The notes: generated from the sequence alone by a model not told the origin. Positions 9,901-18,208 are shown, counted from the stretch's first letter. The stretch is 64,000 nt of DNA from Desulfobacterales bacterium (GCA_018335195.1 JAGXKN010000005.1:43134-107133); one strand, 5' to 3'. Numbers and translations are program-made.

Positions 9901-10746
9901 AAATACGGCCGGATGCCCCAGGGATTTCCGCCGGACTGGGTGTACAAGAGCGCATTTGACAAGGAATACGGTTGGGCACTGGAGAACCGGACCGAGGATT
10001 CCCCCCTGAATTCGCTTGCGGAAATCGATATCGCGTCCGAAGCCCGCAGTCTTCAAAACAGCATCAAGCGCATGCCCACCGAGGAAGAACTGGTGCTCTA
10101 CCTGAACCATCCCGGAGACGCACAGAAAACCATTGAATTCCAGAAGCAGTATGCAGATCCAAACCTGTTGCCTTTGGATGTGTGGTTCGAAGGGCTCGAG
10201 CCCGGACAGGAGCTGGAATTTGCCGACAGCCAGGACAAGCCCCACAAAATGACGATTTATGACATTTCCAAGCCCCGGAGAAGCGGTATCAGCATCGTAC
10301 GCTATCTGCTGGACGCTGAGATCATTACCTGCGAGGTGCAGGTCCAGGCCCCGCAGGGCGGGACAAGCGAGGTGCTTGAAATGGCTGATGCGGACAACCC
10401 CTACCAGTTGGCCTCTCCGAGCAATGCGGATCTGTGGGTGGTTTATGCCAGCCCCGGCAAGATTGTGAAAAAGGGCGAGGAGCTGTTTAACCTGTCGATC
10501 ATGAAGCAGGAAAAGGCTGTGTACGCACAAGTGGCCGGCATCGTCAGGCGGGTGCTTAAAACCGCAGATTACACAGTGGACAAGAAGATGGTGCCCGTCC
10601 GGGAGGGCGAGCTGATCGTGGAACTGGCACCGGTGCCCAATTTCTGCACCTCGTGCAGTGCGCCGGTTGCAGGTGAAGATTTCCGGTTCTGTCCTTACTG
10701 CGGATACCGGGTGGAGCAAACACAGTGCGCCGGTCAGCAGGCTTAA
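6991..10746 (+). CDS. Pyruvate-carboxylase-like biotin-dependent carboxylase (BC-CT-BCCP plus C-terminal zinc ribbon)
   Basis: ATP-grasp BC domain (GLHPGWGF, AEGGGGGRGIY, VEFLVDENAAPYLIEVNTRLQVEH); CT domain DTTTRDITQS, LGLKDMAGVCPP; biotin site SIMKQEK; C-terminal CTSC...CPYC. GTG at 6991, alternative ATG at 6997. Confidence 0.9.
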   Translation: MFMSNEGQPRIEKSFEQVQSEIEGRPVLIANRGIPARRISRSISEQLEAVAIMTATDVDKTSPSTLGAHELLLLPDDPQAYLDLDRVIRKARERGVIGLHPGWGFGAEDDSFPAKCEENGITFIGPPAESMRILGNKVSVRRLARQLGVPVVPGSESAVTIPEARKIAARIGFPIMLKAEGGGGGRGIYTVYSENQLESAFHKASVMSEASFGNPRVYVEKYLPSVRHIEIQVIADQYGNIFAFDERDCSVQRNHQKLVEITPSPWPLMTESLRERLKAYARQLVSAVNYYSLATVEFLVDENAAPYLIEVNTRLQVEHGITECRYGIDLVEEQIAVAFGAALRFTEKTTVPFLHAMQCRINCEDPQNEFGPNSGLITRYVSPGGQGVRLDSCVTEGYEFPSQYDSAASLLITYGSTWAKTVKLMQRALREYMISGVKTTIPFHRQIVKHPVFVSGKYDTRFIEHHPELMFYSDIEPEALRMSRLVAEISARGYNPFVALGAYRGRGDKRVGRLEVVQPEIPEQSHETFSFPRRDRQTALDRVRDSREQGIVHFTDTTTRDITQSNSGNRLRLAEDRLVGPYLDRCGFFSLENGGGAHFHVAMLANMTYPFTEAAQWNEFAPNSLKQILIRSTNVLGYKPQPRSMMEKTGEMICAHYDVIRCFDFLNHIENMRPFAEIVLNDNACIFEPAISLSYAPGFTVAHYLAVAGEILQMTRRVAGVDAEQASQMIILGLKDMAGVCPPWFIRELVGAIREKYPELVLHYHRHYTDGLFVTAVGAAAESGAHILDTAIGPAVRWYGQGEVLSTAAYIEDELGLQIRLDREMIRKSGFVLKQIMPYYDQYCSPYFKGIDYDVVEHGMPGGATSSSQEGAMKQGYIRLLPYMLRFLAGTRKIVRYHDVTPGSQITWNTAFLAVTGAYKRGGEPYVRHMLEVLETAAAYPEDELSEEVIEDRLKLYQDSNDAFRDLLLGKYGRMPQGFPPDWVYKSAFDKEYGWALENRTEDSPLNSLAEIDIASEARSLQNSIKRMPTEEELVLYLNHPGDAQKTIEFQKQYADPNLLPLDVWFEGLEPGQELEFADSQDKPHKMTIYDISKPRRSGISIVRYLLDAEIITCEVQVQAPQGGTSEVLEMADADNPYQLASPSNADLWVVYASPGKIVKKGEELFNLSIMKQEKAVYAQVAGIVRRVLKTADYTVDKKMVPVREGELIVELAPVPNFCTSCSAPVAGEDFRFCPYCGYRVEQTQCAGQQA

Positions 10747-12296
10747 GCGCCCGGACGCCCCGGCCATTTTTCCAGGTCCACCGGGTATCCCAGGGCTGCG
10801 ATCCGGCAAAGGGTAAAGGCCATATCCAGCACCGCGGATTTTTTTCCGGCGGATTCATCCACGGAAAATGCGTTGTGCGGCCGGTCGGATAAAATGCTTT
10901 TGACAAGTCCGGTGAGCACGGCCCTGGGCCCTACCTCGACAAACGTGCGGGCCCCGTCCTCATGCATGTGACGGATTTCATCGATAAAATTGACCGGCTG
11001 CAGCAGGTGCCTGCCGAGCAACTCCCGGGCGCCCCGCTCGTCTGCGGGGTAGGGGGCTGCGGTGGTGTTGGCGTAAACCGGTATATCGCCCGGAAAAAAC
11101 GGGACCGATTCCAGGTGTTGTTGAAACGGCGCTGCCGCATCCATGACGAGCCTGGAATGAAATGCTGCGGATACCGGCAATTTGGCGGATATGATTCGGT
11201 TTTTCCGGCAGATTTCCTGGATCCTGTCAATTTCTATTGTGGGGCCGGAAAGGACGCTTTGGGACGGGCTGTTGCGATTGGCCAGCACCAGGTCTGCCCC
11301 GTGCTCGCGGACCAAGATCTCGATTTTTTCCGAAGGAGCGCGCACCGCCAGCATTGCACCCCGGTCTTCGGAGGCATTCCCGGCCGAGGCCATCAGGCTG
11401 CCCCTGGAAACAGACAGCTCCATGAAATCCGTGTTCCGGATTTTCCCCCCGGCCCAGAGGGCGGTTAATTCCCCGTAGCTGTGACCGCACGCGGCATCCG
11501 CGGAAACCCCGTGCCGCCTGAGAATTTCCACCATGACCCGGCTGATGACACCGATTGCCGGTTGGGCCACGTCCGTATTTCGCAGGGCCGCCTCGTTGTA
11601 TGCGGCCGTGCCCTGTGTGCCGGCATCTTCCGGATAAATATACGACAACAACGGCGGATTCCGGTCGAATGCCTGTTCCGCCAGATCTATCACCGGTTTG
11701 GATTCTGCAAACATTTCCAGGAGCAAGCGGCTCATGAACGGATACTGGCTTCCCTGGCCCGGAAAAACAAAGGCGAGCTTTCCGGGCGGGGCCTGCGTGC
11801 CGAAAAAAACGCCTGGCGGAAGACTCGGGGGACGTTCTTCTTCGTTTTGAAGCCACCCGGCGACCGAATCCAGGTTTCCGCGCGCTGCCTCCGGATCCGT
11901 GCACGCCAGCAGCAGGCGGAAACGCGCGCTTTCCGAAAAAGTCCCGCGGGTTTTTTCACCCATGGCGGCAATTGTTGAACCCTGGGACAGGCTGCGCGCT
12001 GCCGAACGGATTGCCTGACGGAATTCCGATTTGTTGTCTGCACAAAAAGCCAGGATCTCAACTTGTTGATCTGTTGTATCCACAATCACACCCAAAAGGA
12101 GATACGGGGTTTCTGTAAGCCGTTGTCCGGAAACATTATAAAATAATAAAAATAACATTTCCCGGCATTGAGAGGGAAGCAAAAATTTAAAACCGATTGC
12201 TGCCGTTTTCCCGAATATTCGAGTTTTCCTGGCCTTACAGAAAAGAACAAACATTCTTCCCGGTTTTCCGCGGCGGGCCATCGGGCAAGAGGACAC
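10743..12296 (-). CDS. Stand-alone acyltransferase (malonyl/acyl-CoA:ACP transacylase, PKS/PUFA-synthase type)
   Basis: KLAFVFPGQGSQYPFMSRLL, GHSYGELTALWAGG active-site Ser motif, AAFHSRLV His motif; start uncertain (ORF may be over-extended). Confidence 0.85.
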   Translation of the reverse strand: MSSCPMARRGKPGRMFVLFCKARKTRIFGKTAAIGFKFLLPSQCREMLFLLFYNVSGQRLTETPYLLLGVIVDTTDQQVEILAFCADNKSEFRQAIRSAARSLSQGSTIAAMGEKTRGTFSESARFRLLLACTDPEAARGNLDSVAGWLQNEEERPPSLPPGVFFGTQAPPGKLAFVFPGQGSQYPFMSRLLLEMFAESKPVIDLAEQAFDRNPPLLSYIYPEDAGTQGTAAYNEAALRNTDVAQPAIGVISRVMVEILRRHGVSADAACGHSYGELTALWAGGKIRNTDFMELSVSRGSLMASAGNASEDRGAMLAVRAPSEKIEILVREHGADLVLANRNSPSQSVLSGPTIEIDRIQEICRKNRIISAKLPVSAAFHSRLVMDAAAPFQQHLESVPFFPGDIPVYANTTAAPYPADERGARELLGRHLLQPVNFIDEIRHMHEDGARTFVEVGPRAVLTGLVKSILSDRPHNAFSVDESAGKKSAVLDMAFTLCRIAALGYPVDLEKWPGRPGA

Positions 12297-12310
12297 ACTT
12301 CAAGTCTGTA
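12291..12310 (+). repeat. Degenerate copy of the GGACAG..TTCAAGTCTGTCC repeat
   Basis: ggacacacttcaagtctgta matches ggacagagttcaagtctgtc (61731-61750) at 17 of 20 positions. Confidence 0.4.
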
Positions 12311-12420
12311 ATCTAAAGCGGGGCAAGCTTTTCGTTGGCTTCGTCGGTATCGGTATCGAAATAAAAAGAAAAAAGGACCGATTCAGATCACGACAACGGT
12401 AGCGGGTTTTTTTATGATTG

Positions 12421-12450
12421 CCCAATCCGTTGCGCCCTGCAAAAAAATCG
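12421..12450 (-). repeat. Dispersed intergenic repeat, copy E (core)
   Basis: Reverse complement CGATTTTTTTGCAGGGCGCAACGGATTGGG shares TTTTTTGCAGRGCGCAACGGATT with copy B. Confidence 0.6.
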
Positions 12451-12569
12451 TCACTGCATCCCTGAAAAGGTATGCTATATTTTGTTTATGCCGGAACGGA
12501 ATTTTCATTCCGGCATTGACTACAAGCTCATTGCATCTTGGTTGCATGGTGAGATCCGGAGGCGGGCGC

Positions 12570-13949
12570 ATGTATATCGGTAAATATCGGGTTCTGGGCC
12601 TTTTGGGCGATGGCGGCATGGGGCGGGTATACAAGGTGGAATTGCCGGATATCGGCAAAATCTCGGCCTTGAAGTTGCTTCGCCCGCGCGATCATATGAT
12701 CGATCTGCTGGGCTTACGGGCAATTGAAGACATGTTCATCCGGGAAGCCCGGATTCTTGGACGGCTGCGCCATCCGAACGTGGCAGCCATCCTGGATTTT
12801 GACCGGGACGGGCAAAACCGGCCGTTTTTTTCCATGGAATATCACTGCATGAATCTCGGGGCCATGATCGGTGAGCATTACGAGATGGAGGCCGCCACCC
12901 GCCTCATGGATCCGGCCCGCGCATTTACCTATGCCGACCAGGTGCTCTCGGGCCTGGACCGGCTGCATCATGCGGGCATTGTCCACCGGGACATCAAGCC
13001 TTATAACGTGCTGATCACCGAGGGAGATACGGTAAAACTCATTGATTTCGGACTTTCCCTGCTGCGGGGGGAAACCCGGCGGGTGCCGGACACTTTCAAG
13101 ATCGGCACGCCGTATTATGCCGCGCACGAACAGCAAGCCGACCCGGACAACGTGGATGCGCGTGCGGACCTTTACGGCGTAGGCGTGATGATATGGCGCA
13201 TGCTCACCGGTATGCTTCCCCCGGAGGCCGGGGAAAAATTCCGGCCCGGTTCGGTCAACGAGTTGCTGGGTGAATGCTGGGACGATTTTTTAATCCGGGC
13301 CACCCATCCCCGAAGGACAGAGCGGTTTTCCGACTGCCGGCAAATGCGGCAGGCCCTGAAAACCGCTTACGGGAACTGGCACGAGCAACTGGAACGAACA
13401 TGCCGCCTGCAGACCCCGCAACAGGGCGCGGGCGGAACAGAGGTGCTCAAACGGGGCGGGCTGCGCAAAACCGCATTAAAGGTGCAGGCCCGGGAGGCAC
13501 AGCGGATCTTCGGGCTGGATTCGCAATGGCGCCCGCCCATTCATCGGGATGTTGTGCTGCACCCGGAGGAATCCGGAATTGTCCGGGATATCACCCATGG
13601 CTTGGTGTGGCAGCAGACCGGAACCCGTTATCCAGTGGAATGGAAGGATGCGGGTGCTTATATCGACGCTTTAAACAAAAGCGGGTTTGCCGGGTTTCTG
13701 ACCTGGCGCCTGCCGACAATTGACGAGCTGGTAACGCTGATCCGGCGGGCGTCAATACTCGGAGACTACTGCACCGCGCCTGTTTTTGAAGGCGGCCGGG
13801 ACCGCCTCTGGAGCGCGGATCGGAAATCGTTTACTGCCGCCTGGTTCGTGGATACCTACCTGGGGTATGTGGGGCCTGCGGATTTCACCTGTCCGTGCCA
13901 TGTCCGGGCGGTCTGCGGTTACGACCCGGCGGCGGACTGTTCGGATTGA
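12570..13949 (+). CDS. Serine/threonine protein kinase with C-terminal DUF1566 (Lcl-like) domain
   Basis: GDGGMGRVYKVEL, GIVHRDIKPYNVLI, LIDFGLSL; C-terminus DITHGLVWQQTGTRYPVEWKDAGAYIDALNKSGFAGFLTWRLPTIDEL...HVRAVCG. ATG 12570 preferred because upstream ORF sequence is repeat copy E. Confidence 0.88.
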   Translation: MYIGKYRVLGLLGDGGMGRVYKVELPDIGKISALKLLRPRDHMIDLLGLRAIEDMFIREARILGRLRHPNVAAILDFDRDGQNRPFFSMEYHCMNLGAMIGEHYEMEAATRLMDPARAFTYADQVLSGLDRLHHAGIVHRDIKPYNVLITEGDTVKLIDFGLSLLRGETRRVPDTFKIGTPYYAAHEQQADPDNVDARADLYGVGVMIWRMLTGMLPPEAGEKFRPGSVNELLGECWDDFLIRATHPRRTERFSDCRQMRQALKTAYGNWHEQLERTCRLQTPQQGAGGTEVLKRGGLRKTALKVQAREAQRIFGLDSQWRPPIHRDVVLHPEESGIVRDITHGLVWQQTGTRYPVEWKDAGAYIDALNKSGFAGFLTWRLPTIDELVTLIRRASILGDYCTAPVFEGGRDRLWSADRKSFTAAWFVDTYLGYVGPADFTCPCHVRAVCGYDPAADCSD

Positions 13950-14725
13950 CGGATAAAATCCCGGATGCGGCGAAAATAGTCGTGACCCGCCATCATCATG
14001 AGGGTGTTGTGATTGGCGTTTTCCACTACTTCCAGGTCCTTGTTTCGTGCCGGCGAAGACTGGTAAAGGGTTTTTCCGTGATCCAGCGGAATGATGTGAT
14101 CCTGTTCGGCGTGCATGATCAGGGTCGGTCCGGTATAATGGGTTATTTTATCTGCATTGGAAAAAACATCTGACTCTTTGATGCCCAGGGCATCCGCATC
14201 AATGCCAAGGTGCCGCAGCAGTGACACGGTCTGCGCAAACCCGCTTTCAATGATCAGCCCGGCAATGTTGCCGGGTCTGGCCGCGGCCAGTTCCAAGACC
14301 GGGGCGCTGCCCAGAGACCGGCCCATGAGCCACAGCGCGCCGGTCCGGCCTTCGAATTCCATCGAGTTCAATACGGCATCCAGGATCGGGTGGGAATCTG
14401 AGAGCATGGCGGAAACCGTGGGCGTTCCCGTGCTCTTGCCGTATCCCCGGTAGTCGGCCACCATGAAGTTGAGCCCGTAGTCATTGTAAATCGGGCCGAT
14501 GGGATCGTAATCCGCCGCGATCTCCCCGTTTCCGTGAAAAAACAGCAGATGCGGCAGGTGGCTGTCTGTCCGGAAAAAACGGCAGCCCAAGCGGATGCTG
14601 TCGGATATGGGCACCTCGATATCCACGGCGCTTTTCGGAGGCTCGCTGTCCGGGGCTTTTCTGGGATGGAACAAAATTTCCGAGATCTCCGGGCGGTCCA
14701 GGATGGAAAGGTCTTCGGTGTTCAT
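13919..14725 (-). CDS. Alpha/beta hydrolase family protein
   Basis: LLFFHGNGEIAADYD, MGRSLGSAPVLELAA (GxSxG nucleophile elbow), HAEQDHIIPLDHG, ANHNTL; RBS AAGGAG upstream of ATG at 14725. Confidence 0.87.
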   Translation of the reverse strand: MNTEDLSILDRPEISEILFHPRKAPDSEPPKSAVDIEVPISDSIRLGCRFFRTDSHLPHLLFFHGNGEIAADYDPIGPIYNDYGLNFMVADYRGYGKSTGTPTVSAMLSDSHPILDAVLNSMEFEGRTGALWLMGRSLGSAPVLELAAARPGNIAGLIIESGFAQTVSLLRHLGIDADALGIKESDVFSNADKITHYTGPTLIMHAEQDHIIPLDHGKTLYQSSPARNKDLEVVENANHNTLMMMAGHDYFRRIRDFIRQSEQSAAGS

Positions 14726-14826
14726 AAAGGCTCCTTTTCGTATCCGGCTGAGGAAGGTGATGCAAAAAATCCCGCCGTAAAAGCAAGTGATCACTAGTAT
14801 ACCCTGATTTGCGATACCTGTAAAGC

Positions 14827-14902
14827 ACTGCGAAAATTCTTGAAGCCGGATGCTTTTTTTTTTGCAGAGCGCAACGGATTTGAAAAGCAACAACAACCAA
14901 CC
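14827..14902 (+). repeat. Dispersed intergenic repeat, copy B (most complete)
   Basis: actgcgaaaattcttgaagccggatgcttttttttttgcagagcgcaacggatttgaaaagcaacaacaaccaacc; left part matches A and C, right part matches D and E. Confidence 0.65.
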
Positions 14903-15036
14903 AATCAACATCCCCGGATCCCGGGAAAGAAAAAGCCTTGATCAAATTTTGCTGATTCTGTAGACTACGCGCGTAATGAAAACCGGGCCGGCAGGGCCGG
15001 GAGAAAAGCTTTTCGACCTTCATTTCAGGATTTTTC

Positions 15037-15507
15037 ATGCGCATCCTTCTTCAATTTTCCACAGAGAAAAACAGATATTCCGGTCGATCAGGTTTTACCC
15101 TGATCGAGCTGATGGTGGTAATTGTCATTCTGAGTATTCTGGCAGTATACATGATGCCCAAGATCATGGGCCGGCCTGAGCAGGCCAAGCGGCTCAAGGC
15201 CAAGGTGGATATCCAGTCCCTGGAAACCGCCCTGAAACTCTATAAGCTCGACAATGGGAGATATCCGACCACCGAGCAGGGGCTCGAGGCGCTGATTGAA
15301 CCGCCGAGCTCCGGTCCCAGTGCCGATGACTGGCGGGAGGGCGGATATATTGAAAAAGGCAGAATCACCAAGGATCCCTGGGATAATAAATACGTATACC
15401 TTTGCCCGGGGGTGCACGACGATTATGACATTATTTCATACGGCGCAGATGGCGAACCCGGCGGAGAGGGCGAAAATGCGGATGTCAAGAGCTGGGAACT
15501 GGAATAA
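15037..15507 (+). CDS. gspG: T2SS major pseudopilin GspG
   Basis: [59 protein letters not shown]. Confidence 0.95.
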   Translation: MRILLQFSTEKNRYSGRSGFTLIELMVVIVILSILAVYMMPKIMGRPEQAKRLKAKVDIQSLETALKLYKLDNGRYPTTEQGLEALIEPPSSGPSADDWREGGYIEKGRITKDPWDNKYVYLCPGVHDDYDIISYGADGEPGGEGENADVKSWELE

Positions 15508-15510
15508 ACC

Positions 15511-16005
15511 TTGACCGATCGGCGGGCATTTACGCTAATCGAGCTGATCGTGGTCCTTAGCCTGGTCAGCATCTTGATGTTTTTTGCAGTGCCCCGGATC
15601 GACCAGTCATTTTTCTCCACGGATTCCCGCAAACTTTCCAGCTGGCTTCAGATCAATACCAAGGCCCTGAAAAATCGTGCGGTGGAAGAACAGGCCGTAT
15701 ATGCCCTGTATGTGGGGCTCGATGATAACCGGCTCTGGACCGGACCGGCATCGGATCGGGAAAATGCCCCCGACCCGGCCGACGGGGACGCGTTTGCTCC
15801 GGACTCGGGCATCCGGATAATTGATGTGATGTTTCCGCAGGATGCCCGCATATCAAGCGGTACCGCCCGGATTCTTTTTTATCCAAAGGGGTATTCAGAC
15901 CGGGCGATTATTCACGTGCAAAGCGGGAATCAAACCCGCAGATCCTACCGGATCGAATCCTTTCTGCCGCAGATTGACATCCGGGACGCGTATGTTGAAT
16001 TCTGA
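15511..16005 (+). CDS. gspH: T2SS minor pseudopilin GspH
   Basis: TTG start; RRAFTLIELIVVLSLVSILMFFAVPRI prepilin signal, syntenic position after gspG. Confidence 0.85.
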   Translation: MTDRRAFTLIELIVVLSLVSILMFFAVPRIDQSFFSTDSRKLSSWLQINTKALKNRAVEEQAVYALYVGLDDNRLWTGPASDRENAPDPADGDAFAPDSGIRIIDVMFPQDARISSGTARILFYPKGYSDRAIIHVQSGNQTRRSYRIESFLPQIDIRDAYVEF

Positions 16006-16408
16006 GCATTACTGTTTGAAAAGTCAGCCGGAAAAGGGCTTTACTCTGCTGGAGGTACTGGTTTCGCTTGCCATTATCTCCATTGTGTTGATCAGCTTGA
16101 TCAGCCTGCAGGGGCAGACCATCGGGATGTATGAATCCGTCCGGTTTTATTCCACGGCTCCGTTTCTGGCCCGGTCCAAGCTCAGCGAAGCAGCTTTGAA
16201 CCCCGGCGATTTCCGCGGAAACAGCGGTGATTTCGGCAAAGCCCATCCCGGCTATTCCTGGCAGGCGCAGGTTTCGGAAAAAGAAATCCAGACCGGGGAC
16301 CAGCCCCCGGTCCGGCTATCCGAAATCCGGGTACGGGTGGAGCTGTCGCCTGACGGCCTGTCATATACGCTAACCCGGTATCAATCCGCGGATTCCGGGA
16401 GGTTATAG
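15992..16408 (+). CDS. gspI: T2SS minor pseudopilin GspI
   Basis: EKGFTLLEVLVSLAIISIVLISLISLQGQ; ATG 15992 overlaps the end of gspH. Confidence 0.87.
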   Translation: MLNSEHYCLKSQPEKGFTLLEVLVSLAIISIVLISLISLQGQTIGMYESVRFYSTAPFLARSKLSEAALNPGDFRGNSGDFGKAHPGYSWQAQVSEKEIQTGDQPPVRLSEIRVRVELSPDGLSYTLTRYQSADSGRL

Positions 16409-16410
16409 AA

Positions 16411-17136
16411 ATGCGCAAATCTGCTGGATTCACGCTGCTCGAGATATTGATTGCAATCGTTATTTTTGCCGTGCTTGCCACCATCGTCTACAGCACGTTT
16501 AACGCGGTAATCTCCAAAACAAATGCAATCAAGGCCGAAACAAGCATCGACGAAATGGCCGCAGCCTGCCTTACCCGGATCTGCAGAGACCTCCGCGCCG
16601 CTTATGTGGAGCAGTACCCGCTTTATAAGCCGCCGGGTTCAGGTGAGTCCCCGGATCCGTATCGTTTTGCCGCGGACGTGGATTATGTCGGAACCGAGCA
16701 GTTTTCCGAGCTGCGCTTTGCTTCCACGGAGCACCTGCCGGTTTCCACCGGCAGGCCGGAAAATGAGTTCGCTTCTGCCGAACTGGCGCAAATCCGCTAT
16801 CACGTGGATAAAAGCAGTGCATCGAAATCCGGTTATGTGCTCAAACGCGGGGACACGCCGTTTCCTTATGATATTTCGGCGAACCCTGCGGCGGAACCGG
16901 ACCCGGAAACAGACCCGGTGCTTTGTACAGGGATCGATGCATTCAACCTTACCTGCATCGATGCAGACGGCAACGCATCCGAATCCTGGGACTCGGATGC
17001 GCAGATGTTCGACTATGCCACACCGCGGGCAGTGCGCGTTGAACTGAAAATCAAAACCAGGAAGGGTGCACGTTTCTTTTCCACGCGCATCAGCCTGCCG
17101 ACCTACCGGGAGCCTTTGAAGGATGTTAAACAATAA
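16411..17136 (+). CDS. gspJ: T2SS minor pseudopilin GspJ
   Basis: AGFTLLEILIAIVIFAVLATIVYSTFNAV; syntenic position. Confidence 0.85.
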   Translation: MRKSAGFTLLEILIAIVIFAVLATIVYSTFNAVISKTNAIKAETSIDEMAAACLTRICRDLRAAYVEQYPLYKPPGSGESPDPYRFAADVDYVGTEQFSELRFASTEHLPVSTGRPENEFASAELAQIRYHVDKSSASKSGYVLKRGDTPFPYDISANPAAEPDPETDPVLCTGIDAFNLTCIDADGNASESWDSDAQMFDYATPRAVRVELKIKTRKGARFFSTRISLPTYREPLKDVKQ

Positions 17137-18208
17137 CAAAGGGATCGCCCTGCTTATTACCCTGACCATCATTACGGTCCTGGTGGCGGTAAGTTTTGAA
17201 CTTAATCGGCAGATCCGTGGTTCGGTCTCAAAGGCCGGGGTCAGCCGGGACATGATGACAGCGGAAAACATGATCGTTTCAGGGGTCAACATTGCAGAAA
17301 AAATCCTGATCCGGGACAAGGAGGAAACCGAAATCGACTCCGTCCAGGAGGACTGGGCCGACCCGGAGGTGATCAATGACTATCTGCGGCAGACCGGTTT
17401 AAAAGCCGAAGACATTTCACTTTCGATCACCGATGAACTCAGCCGGCTCCAGATAAACGCCCTGGTGCAGTTCCCGGAAGCCCGGAAATTCCGGCCCGCC
17501 CAGCGGAAACTCTGGATGCGCTTTTTTGATCTTCTGCTGGCCGGACGGGAACCGTCGGCTCAGGCGGTTTTTTCCGAGCCTCTTGAGCCTGCAATGATCA
17601 TCAACCCGGTCAAGGACTGGCTCGATTCCGGAGACAATGACGCGGTTTCGGGTCTCACCGGTGCCGAGTCGGATTACTACCGGGGCAAGGATTCGCCGTA
17701 TGCCTGCCGCAACGGACCGTTCCGGCATATTTCCGAACTGCTGCGGGTGCGCAATATTTCATTGGACCTGTTTGAGCGCATGGAGCAGGGCGGCAATCCG
17801 GGGGATTTCATGACAGTCCATGGCATGGTGCCCTCACCGGATTCCCGGCATGATTTTACCTATCCGGGCAAGATCAATATCAACACCGCCCCGATGCCGG
17901 TTATCGCCGCCTTGCTGCCTGCTGGCCAGGAATTTCTGGCTTCCGAGGTCACAGCCTATCGGGAGGAACTTGCCGGCGGCCAGTTCGTGCATGATCTTGC
18001 CGCGCCCAATTGGTATAAAAACGTTCCGGGCATGGGAGACGTGGAGATTGACAGCGATCTGATTACCACACAGAGCGATTTGTTCCGCCTTGAATGCACT
18101 GCGAAGAAAAACGGGGTTCAGATGGCGGCAACAGTCCTGGTGACCCGGGAAAAGGCAGAAAAAACCGGTAAGTGGCAATGCCGGGTATTGAACTGGAAGT
18201 ACAGATAG
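17123..18208 (+). CDS. gspK: T2SS minor pseudopilin GspK
   Basis: NNKGIALLITLTIITVLVAVSFELNRQIRGS; KININTAPMPVIAALLP (GspK SAM-like region). Confidence 0.9.
   Translation: MLNNNKGIALLITLTIITVLVAVSFELNRQIRGSVSKAGVSRDMMTAENMIVSGVNIAEKILIRDKEETEIDSVQEDWADPEVINDYLRQTGLKAEDISLSITDELSRLQINALVQFPEARKFRPAQRKLWMRFFDLLLAGREPSAQAVFSEPLEPAMIINPVKDWLDSGDNDAVSGLTGAESDYYRGKDSPYACRNGPFRHISELLRVRNISLDLFERMEQGGNPGDFMTVHGMVPSPDSRHDFTYPGKININTAPMPVIAALLPAGQEFLASEVTAYREELAGGQFVHDLAAPNWYKNVPGMGDVEIDSDLITTQSDLFRLECTAKKNGVQMAATVLVTREKAEKTGKWQCRVLNWKYR

Noticed and set aside
9586-10809. 407-aa minus-strand ORF opposite the carboxylase C-terminus
   Set aside because: Shadow ORF; overlaps the CT/BCCP region and the end of the acyltransferase.
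12414-12569. N-terminal extension of the kinase ORF (MIAQSVAPCKKIVTASLKR...)
   Set aside because: Overlaps dispersed repeat copy E; kinase domain starts cleanly at ATG 12570.
14726-14911. N-terminal extension of the alpha/beta hydrolase ORF (MLIGWLLLLFKSVALCKKK...)
   Set aside because: Translation of repeat copy B; ATG 14725 has a good ribosome-binding site.
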